A stretch of DNA of 64,000 nucleotides from Prosthecobacter debontii. Its GTDB lineage: Bacteria > Verrucomicrobiota > Verrucomicrobiia > Verrucomicrobiales > Verrucomicrobiaceae. The notes under the pieces were generated by a model, which saw only the letters and a list, made by a program, of their open reading frames with translations, was not told the origin of the DNA and searched no databases. A program made the translations under genes and the position numbers. Position 1 is the stretch's first letter. Each line of letters opens with the position of its first letter. Positions 34,229 to 42,204 of this stretch are shown one piece after another. Where the stretch lies: contig CAMAQH010000013.1 in the NCBI GenBank assembly GCA_945860295.1, positions 1-64,000 on the forward strand, given 5' to 3'.

Positions 34229-34675
34229 ATGCGTCTAAATGGTTGGCACCGCCTCTGGCTACTCAGTTTTGTTTTGTGGTCGAGCTTAGTTGTAACCTAT
34301 TGGGTCGCTGAGATTCGTTGGCCAAAGGCCGACCTCGGTGTTGCTCATCAAGAAAAGTTTCTGAAAGCAATAATCCCCCAGAGTGCATTGTGGTCTTCCG
34401 ATTTAATACAAGACAAAAAAGCCAAGTGTGAAATCAAAATGCCCAACGGCTAAACCTTGCTACTGGTGGATGATGGTCATATGGATGATAATGGTTCAAA
34501 TGGCAAATTAGCAGCTGAAAGTTACTGGCAAGCTGTGATGGCGGAAACAAAACAACAGCAGCAAGAATACATGGAATCTATATTGGGTGTTTGCCTAATC
34601 CCTTCTTTCATCATTTTACTCGTGGGCCACGGAATTGCATGGGTTCGCCGTGGATTCCGAGCAACGGTGGCCTAA
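34229..34675 (+). pseudogene. Small two-span membrane protein interrupted by a TAA
   Basis: From ATG 34229 the frame encodes MRLNGWHRLWLLSFVLWSSL (first membrane span), a hydrophilic loop ending CEIKMPNG, then TAA at 34451-34453. The same frame continues TLLLVDDGH and a loop to a second span (SILGVCLIPSFIILLVGHGI) ending AWVRRGFR. The W-x-R-L-W start and WVRRGF end are typical of a small bacterial inner-membrane family of unknown role with exactly this two-span topology. A single nonsense codon splits an otherwise full-length gene. The two halves might be separate short proteins, but that is less likely. Confidence 0.6.
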
Positions 34676-34864
34676 TCTGCGAGCACTGCCTCTTGGTCAG
34701 ACCTAGTTCTATCTCGTTAAATCCACCTTTGGAAATCATCAAACTGCCAACAACTTTGGTTCTTGCTGTTATTCAGCAAGACTGTAAAACGACTTCATTT
34801 GTGGTGAAGGTTAATAAATTATAGTCGAGGGCATTTATAGTTTGCGAATAGATCACTTATTCAC

Positions 34865-35620
34865 TTACTGAGTCACAATTGGTTTCCATTCGCGTGATAA
34901 TCTTTGAGCCTCTGTGATCTGTTCAGAAGTCATTGTTTTCTCTACCATGGAACGACACTTCGCTGAGTCGTCTGATCCCTGCGCCGCAGCTAGGTTATGC
35001 CATTTGTAGGCTTTCACTGCATCTTTGGGAACACCTGAACCCGAAACATAACATTGACCCAGTAAATACTGTGCCATCATATTACCTTGCTCAGCGGATT
35101 TACAGAACCACTTTACGGCTTCGACAGCATCTTTAGGCATGCCTACACCAAAAGCGTAACTCGCACCCAATGATAATTGTGCCTCCGAATAGCCTTGTTC
35201 CGCTGATTTGCGGTACCATCCTGCGGCCATTACCGGATCTTTAGACATGCCTTTACCAAGTTCGTAACTTAGGCCTAAATAATACTGTGCTGCCTTATTG
35301 CCTTGTTGGGCTGATTTACGGAACCACTTTACCGCCTCTACTTCATCTTTGAGAACGCCTTCTCCCTTGTCATAAATGTAGCCCAAAGCAAATTGTGCAT
35401 TCGCTAAGCCTTGTTCGGCTGATTTACGGAACCACTTTACAGCCTCTACCTCATCTTTGGGCACGCCTGCACCTAACTTGTAACTGAAGCCTAAAGCTAA
35501 TTGTGCAGCAGCATCACCTTGCTCTGCTTTGGTTCGTTTTTCATCAAGGGATTGACTGAAAACTGATTCACTGTTCAAAATCAAAAAAAGCAGAAGACAC
35601 GTAAATAAACAAATTTTCAT
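34865..35620 (-). CDS. Secreted Sel1-repeat protein
   Basis: A 251-residue exported protein: signal peptide (about residues 1-22) then five 36-residue Sel1-like repeats (pattern A-E-Q-G-x-x-x-A-Q-x-x-L-G...G-V-P-K-D-x-V-E-A-V-K-W-F-R-K-S) and a tail with TMTSEQITEAQRLSREW. Sel1 repeats stack into a superhelix that binds other proteins. The same tail motif (TMTREQMAEGQKLAREF) ends the Sel1 array of the divergent Sel1-protease, so the two are paralogues. Sel1 proteins of this kind act in envelope signalling, adhesion or host interaction; the partner here is unknown, though the protease is an obvious candidate. Confidence 0.88.
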   Translation of the reverse strand: MKICLFTCLLLFLILNSESVFSQSLDEKRTKAEQGDAAAQLALGFSYKLGAGVPKDEVEAVKWFRKSAEQGLANAQFALGYIYDKGEGVLKDEVEAVKWFRKSAQQGNKAAQYYLGLSYELGKGMSKDPVMAAGWYRKSAEQGYSEAQLSLGASYAFGVGMPKDAVEAVKWFCKSAEQGNMMAQYLLGQCYVSGSGVPKDAVKAYKWHNLAAAQGSDDSAKCRSMVEKTMTSEQITEAQRLSREWKPIVTQ

Positions 35621-35804
35621 CGTCTGAGTTTAATAAGCAAGAATCCCTTAGCAAGGTTAACAATGGGGTTTAAACCTCAAGCAGCTACGATTACAGACCC
35701 GCACAAGGACTTTCACAAGTCACAGCATTAAAGACTCCCAAAGGAAACCATCAACGTCAGATGAAAGGCATGGAAATCAACTTTAAGCATACTATGCTCA
35801 GTAT
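35621..35804. promoter_or_regulatory. Divergent promoter region of the Sel1 pair
   Basis: An AT-rich 184-base spacer between the two divergent Sel1 genes. It must hold both promoters; the word ATACTATGCTCAGTAT just before the right-hand ATG is a short inverted repeat (ATACT/AGTAT) that also resembles a -10 box. No other clear element was seen. Confidence 0.3.
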
Positions 35805-37814
35805 ATGAAAATGCCTAATTGTCTCATGCTTCTTTTCATTTGTTTGGTGTTCACATTGAACCAACTAGCCAAAGCGGCGGAAAAGACCAACCTATCTGAT
35901 GACTCCGCTAAAGATCTGAAAAGCATCGAAGTGTTGCAAGCGGAAGCGGAAAGAGGCGATGCCAAAGCGCAATTCATGCTTGGTCTAAGATGCACGTCTG
36001 GTCGAGGCATTACGAAAGATGAAGTCGAAGCGGGGAAGTGGTATCGCAAAGCTGCTGAGCAGGGTTATGTCTTTGCTCAGCTCTGCATAGGTATAAGCTT
36101 TGCCGAAGGCCGAGGCGTTATCAAAGATTATGTCGAAGCGGTGAAATGGTTTCGCAAAGCTGCTGCGCAGGGCAATGCAAGGGCACAATTTGAACTCGCT
36201 CGTTGCTACGCCCAAGGACGAGGGGTGGAAAAAGATAAGGTAGAGGTAGCAAGGTGGTTCCGCAAAGCTGCTGAGCAAGGTGATGAGCATGCGCAATACG
36301 AGCTGGGATGTTGCTACACACTCGGCGTAGGACTTACGAAGGATTTAGCGGAAGCGGAGAAGTGGTATCGCAAAGCTGCTGACCAAGGCTTTGCCAAGGC
36401 TTATATTAGCCTTGGTGATTACTATTTCTTGGGGGGAAGGGATTATGTAGAAGCGGAGAGGTGGTATCGCAAAGCTGCTGAGCAAAGTGAATTGAATGCG
36501 CATGCGCAAATGAACCTTGGTTTTATGTATGCTGATGGCCTCGGCGTAACCAAAGATGAAGTCGAAGCGGTGAAATGGCTCCGCAAAGCTGCTGACCAAG
36601 GTGAGGTGGATGCGCAATTAAACTTGGGAGGAATATATTCTGCAGGCGGCAAAGGCGTGCCCAAGGATTGTGTAGAAGCGATAAAATGGTATCGCAAGGC
36701 TGCTGATCAGGGACTTCATGCGGCGCAAAATAACCTTGGGTATATGTATTCTAGAGGCGAAGGCGTGCCCAAAGATTATGTCGAAGCGGTGAAATGGTTT
36801 CGCAAAGCTGCTGATCTGGAATTCCATGGTGCGCAATACAACCTTGGTAGCATGTATGCTGATGGCCAAGGAGTGACCAAGGATTATGTCGAAGCGGGGA
36901 AGTGGTATCGCAAAGCTGCTGAGCAAGGCTTTGATTTGGCGCAATACGCTCTTGGTGAGATCTATTTTAATGGCAAAGGCGTTCCGAAAGACTTTGTGGA
37001 GGCTTACAAGTGGCTATTACTCGCGGCAGCGCAGGATAATGAGTCTGCTAGTAAATTAGTTCTTACTTTAGAAGGAACTATGACACGAGAGCAGATGGCT
37101 GAAGGTCAAAAACTCGCCCGTGAGTTCAAGCCAGAAGATAAGTCGCAAAAGAATGACATTACGCGTGAGAATCTTCAAGAATCCAACCCAGAAGTATCGG
37201 GCAGCGGCTTCTTTATCACAGATGACGGCTATTTTATCACCAATCAACATGTCGCTGGCAGTGGAGCAAATGTGCGTATTCACACCGCATCGGGTATCAT
37301 TCCAGCCAAAGTGATTAAAGTGGATGAGCAGAGTGATCTCACACTACTAAAGGCGGAAGGGAAGTTTTCAGAACTGCCAGTCATCTTGAGTCGAGGCGTG
37401 CAGCTAGGTGCCACGGTTGCGACTGTAGGCTTTCCAAACATCGGTCTGCAAGGATTCTCTCCCAAACTAGCTAAAGGAGAAATTGCTAGTCTTGCGGGTA
37501 TTCAAGATGATGCGCGCCACTTTCAGATCAGCGTTCCTATGCAGCCTGGCAACTCAGGTGGTGCACTTGTTGATGAACGAGGAAATGTGATTGGCGTCGT
37601 GGTGGCCAAACTGAGTCAGGAAGCCGCTTTGGCGACGAGTGGCTCATTCGCGGAAAATGTGAATTATGCCATCAAGAGCAGCTATCTATTGAGCTTCCTT
37701 GAATCTGTCCCTGAAGTGGCAGCCAAGCTGAAAGAGCCAAACACGATGCAGCGTGACTTTGAGACCACCATCAAGGATGTGGAGCAGGCTGCAGTTCTTG
37801 TGCTGGTTTATTGA
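35805..37814 (+). CDS. Sel1-repeat protein fused to a trypsin-like (S1C) serine protease
   Basis: A 669-residue exported protein: signal peptide (residues 1-25), ten Sel1-like repeats of about 36 residues (about 48-415), a tail (TMTREQMAEGQKLAREF), then a C-terminal trypsin/HtrA-type protease (about 460-650). The triad is visible: His482 in FITNQHVAGSG, Asp511 in EQSDLTLLK and Ser584 in QPGNSGGALVDE. No PDZ domain follows, so the Sel1 array probably replaces PDZ as the substrate- or partner-binding part. DNA of adjacent repeats is very similar, which implies recent internal duplication. It is divergent from a Sel1-only paralogue. Substrates are unknown; regulated proteolysis in the periplasm is inferred. 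Confidence 0.9.
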   Translation: MKMPNCLMLLFICLVFTLNQLAKAAEKTNLSDDSAKDLKSIEVLQAEAERGDAKAQFMLGLRCTSGRGITKDEVEAGKWYRKAAEQGYVFAQLCIGISFAEGRGVIKDYVEAVKWFRKAAAQGNARAQFELARCYAQGRGVEKDKVEVARWFRKAAEQGDEHAQYELGCCYTLGVGLTKDLAEAEKWYRKAADQGFAKAYISLGDYYFLGGRDYVEAERWYRKAAEQSELNAHAQMNLGFMYADGLGVTKDEVEAVKWLRKAADQGEVDAQLNLGGIYSAGGKGVPKDCVEAIKWYRKAADQGLHAAQNNLGYMYSRGEGVPKDYVEAVKWFRKAADLEFHGAQYNLGSMYADGQGVTKDYVEAGKWYRKAAEQGFDLAQYALGEIYFNGKGVPKDFVEAYKWLLLAAAQDNESASKLVLTLEGTMTREQMAEGQKLAREFKPEDKSQKNDITRENLQESNPEVSGSGFFITDDGYFITNQHVAGSGANVRIHTASGIIPAKVIKVDEQSDLTLLKAEGKFSELPVILSRGVQLGATVATVGFPNIGLQGFSPKLAKGEIASLAGIQDDARHFQISVPMQPGNSGGALVDERGNVIGVVVAKLSQEAALATSGSFAENVNYAIKSSYLLSFLESVPEVAAKLKEPNTMQRDFETTIKDVEQAAVLVLVY

Positions 37815-37843
37815 GCTCCACAGATGCCATGCAATGACACTGA

Positions 37844-37873
37844 CATTGAGGCAATCAGGGGAATGCCTCAATG
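37844..37873. terminator. Hairpin between convergent genes
   Basis: CATTGAGGCA and TGCCTCAATG form a perfect 10-bp stem with a 10-base loop, 30 bases after the Sel1-protease stop and before the convergent lipoprotein gene. The following T-run is weak (GTCTTTC), so it is a probable rather than certain terminator. Confidence 0.5.
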
Positions 37874-37918
37874 GTCTTTCGCTCCCATATCTCATCACAA
37901 GCAGTTATCGTCCGCGTT

Positions 37919-38389
37919 CTATTGGCTTTTAGTCCTAACAAAAATAGCTTCTTGAATTTTAACAAATGCGTTTTGGTACGGCGTCGCTAATTCCACAGGT
38001 TTATCAGAACGTGATTTCATTCCGTATCCAGATGAGCTTTCAGATACATTTACAAAATTCAATCGAATGGATGACTTAGTCGAAGTGAACTCTTCAATGA
38101 ATGCTGTTGCTTCTGTATTGGACATGTAGCTTCCCATAAACATCACGTTTTTTGTGGGGCTAGCGGCTGAGATCAGACCCGTTTCAAAGCTCGCTGACTT
38201 TACGATATATCCTAGGTCCTGAAAGACTGAAAGCGCTGAAGCGAAAGCTATTTTTTTGGTGCATTCAAACTCCTTTCTCTGAAAGGATTGAAGCTCTAGG
38301 CCGGACTTAGTTGGCCCGCCTGTAACGCATCCTGTGAGAGCACTAGCTAAAAGGATTGCAGAGAAAATTAATGGTGTGTGTGTTGTCAT
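37919..38389 (-). CDS. Small lipoprotein of a conserved family of unknown function
   Basis: A 156-residue lipoprotein: signal with lipobox LTGC (MTTHTPLIFSAILLASALTG then Cys20). The mature part (QSFQRKEFECTKKIAFASAL, SVFQDLGYIVKSASFETGLI, SAASPTKN) follows a pattern I know from a widespread family of envelope lipoproteins, in which a residue block R-x-F-x-T/C is followed by A-x-x-x-L-Q-D-L-G-(Y/F). The role is unknown. It starts 5 bases after the stop of the upstream BamE-like lipoprotein gene, so the two form an operon, and it converges on the Sel1-protease gene. Confidence 0.75.
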   Translation of the reverse strand: MTTHTPLIFSAILLASALTGCVTGGPTKSGLELQSFQRKEFECTKKIAFASALSVFQDLGYIVKSASFETGLISAASPTKNVMFMGSYMSNTEATAFIEEFTSTKSSIRLNFVNVSESSSGYGMKSRSDKPVELATPYQNAFVKIQEAIFVRTKSQ

Positions 38390-38394
38390 TTTAA

Positions 38395-38766
38395 TTAGAA
38401 GCTAGAATAAAGACTATTGAAGTCAGAAACGACTTTTTGTGCATTGAATTTAATGATGAGTGTCATCGCCTTGGAAGACTGCTCAAACCCACTTACAGAA
38501 CCACCAAACAGCAATAGCGTTCCATAGGCCTCCGATCCTCTGGATGATGAGGCATGGCGTTGATAGGTCCACACTTCATGTCCTTGTGCGTCCAAAGAAG
38601 TTAAATTCGGCGAACCAAACGTTTCAATCACTTGCGTTTGAGTAGTAACCCCCTTCACTAAAGTCATTTGAACTTGTCCGTGAGTGAGGCTTGAATTTCG
38701 TGTCGGGGCTGTAGATCTGCAATTTGAACAAATTAAACACAAGGCCAATAAGAATGTTAATTTCAC
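38395..38766 (-). CDS. Small lipoprotein with BamE/SmpA-like domain
   Basis: A 123-residue lipoprotein with a short signal (MKLTFLLALCLICSNC; Cys16 is the likely lipid-modified residue). The mature part has the SmpA/OmlA-like motif VKGVTTQTQVIETFGSPNLT followed by a Trp-Tyr strand (EVWTYQRHASS), the usual opening of the small two-helix, three-strand fold shared by BamE and many unrelated lipoproteins. True BamE helps outer-membrane protein assembly; this one more likely has another role. First gene of a two-lipoprotein operon in the AT-richer region. Confidence 0.75.
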   Translation of the reverse strand: MKLTFLLALCLICSNCRSTAPTRNSSLTHGQVQMTLVKGVTTQTQVIETFGSPNLTSLDAQGHEVWTYQRHASSSRGSEAYGTLLLFGGSVSGFEQSSKAMTLIIKFNAQKVVSDFNSLYSSF

Positions 38767-39068
38767 AAGTATGTAGTGGGTTTAGAAAAATGAAGATTAG
38801 TCTTAGTATTTAAGGTATATAGAATTCAAGAAGATTACAAGCATTATTATCTTTTTGGTTTTGTGCGCAGACTGGACGCATGACCTCTGTTCTCTCTGTG
38901 ACTGCCTGTTGAAAACTGCCCTTACGGATGTCGAAGGAGCGGCTGAAAGGCTGAAGTTTGATGGAAGGAGGATATAGACGGGCTACGGAACACCCAGAAG
39001 ACGCGGAACCATGATTTCACCCCCATCATTTTGTCTTTTCCCTGGCCGAAGGACGACCAAAAGGCCCC

Positions 39069-39240
39069 CAAGTGGTCGAACAAAGAGGGAAAGTTTTGCT
39101 TTTTTTCCCCCAAGTGGTCGAACAAAGAGGGAAAGTTTTGCTTTTTTTCCCCCAAGTGGTCGAACAATGAGGGCAAGTTTTGCTTTTTTTCCCCCAAGTG
39201 GTCGAACAATGAGGGCAAGTTTTGCTTTTTTACCACCTCG
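39069..39240. repeat. 42-bp tandem repeat array (four copies plus a degenerate fifth)
   Basis: Units of 42 bp begin (at AAGTGGTCGAAC) near 39070, 39112, 39154 and 39196, with a divergent copy from about 39236 (TAATCGAAGAATGACC). Copies 1-2 share AAAGAGGGAAAG and copies 3-4 share AATGAGGGCAAG. Because 42 is a multiple of 3 and the unit lacks stops, several frames on both strands stay open through it; the minus frame would give repeated LFDHLGEKKQNLPS. Unique flanks have no gene features, so I treat it as a repeat, not a coding region. Confidence 0.9.
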
Positions 39241-39443
39241 TAATCGAAGAATGACCTCAAGGGGCCGGTGATCGGGAGTCGGGATCCGCCTTAAGGCGGA
39301 ACTACGAACGCAGAGACACCCACAGCCTCCGGCCATGAATCCCAAGCCAGACTCGTCGGCGACGAAAGGTGGTCCACATACTCCGTGTGGGGAGTTTGCC
39401 AACGGAGCCTGGGCACTGCTGCCCGCCGCTGCTTCTCTGAAGC

Positions 39444-39455
39444 GGACTGAAGTCC
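39444..39455. repeat. GGACT-GA-AGTCC palindrome in a GC-rich intergenic element
   Basis: The words AGCGGACTGAAGTCCACGCT form a palindromic core inside the spacer between the tandem array and the DUF58 gene. Similar GAAGCGGACTGAAGTCC-like sequences are, from memory, dispersed between genes in several Verrucomicrobia and Planctomycetes. Whether other copies exist in this genome is not visible here. Confidence 0.35.
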
Positions 39456-39497
39456 ACGCTCCTGTCAGGACATCACTCCTCTCCTTTCCCCCATGCA

Positions 39498-40409
39498 TCA
39501 GGCGCCAGCCAAGGCTGAGCCACGGTTCAGGAGGTCCAGGAAACGCTGCTCGAAGGGTTCCTCGGCACCGCATTGCATGAAGTCGATCCGGTGGCTGGCG
39601 CACCCGCGAGAGAGTTCATCACAAAAGGCGTCAAAGGCGTCGGTGTAGCGCTGGACGTCACGGTGGGTGAGCCAGAAACGACGGCGCTCGCCGGTCTCGA
39701 CCTCCGCTAGTTCGACCTCACCTTCCAGGCTGGGCGTGCGCTCCTCGGGATGCAGGATTTGGAGAAAATGCACCTCACCCGGCCAGGAGGCGGCGCGCTT
39801 GATGGACTCGGTGGCGGTGCTGACATCCTTTCCGAAGAAATCTGAAATCACAAAGATGACGCCATAGCGCTGGCGAGTCGGGTGAAAGTCAGCAAAGCTG
39901 CGTTCGAGATCGGTGAGTCCACCGAACTTCAGTTGCGTGGCTGACTGGATGACTTTTTCGATATTTCCCTGCCCTCTGAGTGGCGGCAGCTCTTGATGGA
40001 TGGTGCCACCGAGCGAATAAAGACTGACACGCTGATGACCAGCCAAACCGAGATAGGCAAGCGCAACAGCGAAACGCAGGGCTTGTTTTCGTTTGTCGCC
40101 ATGAGGCTCGGCCATGGAACCACTGGTATCGACAAGGATGTGGAGATTGAGTTCCTGCGTCTCCTCATAGAGCCGCACAAAGAGCTTGTCTAACCGAGCA
40201 TAAAGTCGCCAGTCGATGGCTCGGTAATCTTCACGCGGTGTGTATTGGCGGTAGTCCTTGAACTCGCGCGTGTAGCCTGTGGCGGGAGTGGACTGTGACC
40301 CTTTGCGCATGAGTGAGCGGCGCTTCCGCAGACGCACCGCCAGTGAACGCAGCCGATCTAGAAAGGCGGCATCAAAGAGATCTTCACGTGCGAGGGGTGA
40401 GTCGGTCAC
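39498..40409 (-). CDS. DUF58 family protein (MoxR-associated, vWA-like)
   Basis: A 303-residue soluble DUF58 protein. Visible blocks: the family signature EFKDYRQYTPREDYRAIDWR near residue 50, ARLDKLFVRLYEETQELNLH, and an integrin-like metal site VDTSGSM near 93, with IFVISDFFG near 176. DUF58 proteins normally partner a MoxR AAA+ ATPase and vWA/BatA membrane proteins in chaperone-like or stress complexes. No MoxR gene is in this neighbourhood, so the operon appears split. The gene lies between a repeat-rich gap and an SDR gene on the same strand. Confidence 0.88.
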   Translation of the reverse strand: MTDSPLAREDLFDAAFLDRLRSLAVRLRKRRSLMRKGSQSTPATGYTREFKDYRQYTPREDYRAIDWRLYARLDKLFVRLYEETQELNLHILVDTSGSMAEPHGDKRKQALRFAVALAYLGLAGHQRVSLYSLGGTIHQELPPLRGQGNIEKVIQSATQLKFGGLTDLERSFADFHPTRQRYGVIFVISDFFGKDVSTATESIKRAASWPGEVHFLQILHPEERTPSLEGEVELAEVETGERRRFWLTHRDVQRYTDAFDAFCDELSRGCASHRIDFMQCGAEEPFEQRFLDLLNRGSALAGA

Positions 40410-40469
40410 AAGGTTTTTTTACCGAAGGAATCTCTGTTTGGGAAGGCGAGATTCAGAAATCGCTGTGGC

Positions 40470-41243
40470 CTAGCGCAGATTCACTGCGCCGCCGTCGATG
40501 GGATAAGAACTGCCGGTGATGAAGCTGGCTTCGTCACTGCATAGATAGAGCGCGAGTGCGGCGATCTCAGCAGGCTGGGCCATGCGTCCGATGGGCTGGG
40601 CTTCGCTGAGTTTTTGAAACATTTCAGCTTCGCGGCCAGGATAAGTGGTGGCGAGGTAGCCATCGACAAAAGGCGTGTGCACACGGGCAGGGCAGATGCA
40701 ATTGCAGCGAATGCCCTGCTTGATGAAGTCTTTGGCCATGGAGTAGGTCATCATGAGCACGGCCCCCTTGGTCATCGAGTAGGCGAAGCGGTCAGCCAGG
40801 CCCATCTGAGCGGCGATGCTGCACATGTTTAGAACGATGCCACCGCCCTGCGGAACCATGCGCTCGATGGCTGCCTGGGAGCAGTGAAAGACGCCTTTGA
40901 TATTGATGCGGTAAAGGCGGTCCATATCAGCCTCACTGGTGGTCAAAACACTGCCGATGTAGGCGACGCCGGCATTGTTGACAAGGATGTCGAGCTTTGG
41001 GCGACGGGCGCTGATGGCGGCAAAGATGGATTTCACGGATTCCTGATCACCGACATCACAAGCGGTGGCATGAGCACTACCGCCTGCGGTGATGATTTGA
41101 TCGACGGTTGCCTGAGCTGACTCAAGCTTGAGGTCGCTCACTTCGACATGCGCGCCTTGTTTGGCGAAGAGGATGGCGATGGCTTGACCGATGCCGGAGC
41201 CAGCTCCGGTGATGAGGGCGGTTTTGTCTGTGAGTGCGAACAT
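40470..41243 (-). CDS. Short-chain dehydrogenase/reductase
   Basis: A 257-residue classical SDR from ATG 41243; codons open further upstream do not look coding. Cofactor motif TGAGSGIGQAIA (residues 11-22), acidic residue after strand 2 (VEVSDL) suggesting NAD, NNAG at about 85, catalytic Tyr in AYSMTKGAV with Lys three residues later, and the C-terminal ITGSSYPIDGGAVN. The substrate is unknown; members with this ending oxidise sugars, polyols or 3-hydroxy acids. It lies between DUF58 and DUF218 genes, all on the minus strand, with no functional link evident. Confidence 0.9.
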   Translation of the reverse strand: MFALTDKTALITGAGSGIGQAIAILFAKQGAHVEVSDLKLESAQATVDQIITAGGSAHATACDVGDQESVKSIFAAISARRPKLDILVNNAGVAYIGSVLTTSEADMDRLYRINIKGVFHCSQAAIERMVPQGGGIVLNMCSIAAQMGLADRFAYSMTKGAVLMMTYSMAKDFIKQGIRCNCICPARVHTPFVDGYLATTYPGREAEMFQKLSEAQPIGRMAQPAEIAALALYLCSDEASFITGSSYPIDGGAVNLR

Positions 41244-41295
41244 GGATAAAGAGGAATTAATCATCACGCTGCGGATTTGAGGTTTCACACACAAA

Positions 41296-42069
41296 TTAGA
41301 TCCATCCGCGCCAGCGATAGACCCAGGTGCCAATGATCTCATGAAACCAGGCACCGAAGTCATAGAACGAACTGCCGTGAGGTGGATGCACCCAATCCAT
41401 ATCAGTGACAGTGTTGAAGCTGCTCAAGTAATCACAAGGCACAGCGATCACTTTGAGATCTGCTTTTTCAAAGGTCGCCACAGCGCGTGGCAAATGACAG
41501 GCGGAGGTAACGAGGAGGACGCGCTGCCAGCGTTTCTCTTTGGCTAGAGCGGCTAGCTTCACCGCCTCATCATGAGTGTCGGCACAAATGCCGAGGCTCT
41601 GAATACTCAATGGACTGCCGAGGCTGTCTTTCAAGAAATTGAAAGCAGCATCAGCCTCGGAATACATCTTTCCAGCCTTAGAGTATGCGCCGCCTGTGAT
41701 CACCATGAGAGGTGCTTTTTTTTGAGAAAGCAGGGCCAGTGAGGTGGTCACTCGATCCACACTGCCTTTGAAATTGACGCCTGTAGGTTCTGTCAAAGAT
41801 GGCTCGGCGCCGCCACCGAGGCAGATAATCACATCGGCTGGTTGAAGCTCCGAGATCGTGACTGGCGGGAAGCGAGCCTCCAAGTCCGCCAGAAGCCAGG
41901 AATTGAATGGCGTGCAGGAGAAAAGAGTCAGCACCAGCCAAGCCAAGCCTGGCAGCCAGAGAACCCGCCACTGACGCAGCCAAGCCTGACGCGCCAGATG
42001 GACACTGAGCAGTAACCAAATAATCCCAAGTGGCTGGGCAAAGAGAAGCATCGTTTTCAGGTTAGACAT
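41296..42069 (-). CDS. YdcF/ElyC-like DUF218 membrane protein
   Basis: A 257-residue protein from ATG 42069 (a TTG 12 codons upstream is possible). Two N-terminal membrane segments (about residues 5-60) precede a DUF218 domain: DVIICLGGG near 86, MVITGGAYSKAG near 126, ESDA-like SEADAAFNFLKD, and LVTSACHLPRAVATFEKADL near 190. Relatives include SanA and ElyC of enteric bacteria, which affect envelope integrity and peptidoglycan or polysaccharide carrier balance. The exact reaction is not known. It stands between the SDR gene and the divergent pair of exported proteins. Confidence 0.85.
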   Translation of the reverse strand: MSNLKTMLLFAQPLGIIWLLLSVHLARQAWLRQWRVLWLPGLAWLVLTLFSCTPFNSWLLADLEARFPPVTISELQPADVIICLGGGAEPSLTEPTGVNFKGSVDRVTTSLALLSQKKAPLMVITGGAYSKAGKMYSEADAAFNFLKDSLGSPLSIQSLGICADTHDEAVKLAALAKEKRWQRVLLVTSACHLPRAVATFEKADLKVIAVPCDYLSSFNTVTDMDWVHPPHGSSFYDFGAWFHEIIGTWVYRWRGWI

Positions 42070-42204
42070 CTGAGACGATGCGAGCGCGCTCGTGAGTAAT
42101 TGCAACAGGATGTACTAAATGCTTTGCGAGAACTGCGGCATGAATTGCGCGGGAACCTCAAAGCGGTTGCCTCTCTTGGGAAACGGCGCTTCCTTTAGCC
42201 ATCC

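Noticed and set aside
36345-36944. Minus-strand frames within the Sel1 array
   Set aside because: They repeat with the Sel1 unit and lack starts with ribosome-binding sites; shadows of the repeat.
39069-39240. Tandem array considered as a CRISPR array
   Set aside because: Units are contiguous without unique spacers, and no cas genes are near.
38983-39603. 206-codon minus-strand frame across the tandem array, and overlapping plus-strand frames
   Set aside because: They are open because the 42-bp unit has no stops and is a multiple of three; flanking parts show no protein features and overlap the DUF58 end.
40470-41363. Longer SDR reading starting at 41363
   Set aside because: The added 40 residues show no homology and overlap the DUF218 gene end; ATG 41243 gives the normal SDR N-terminus.
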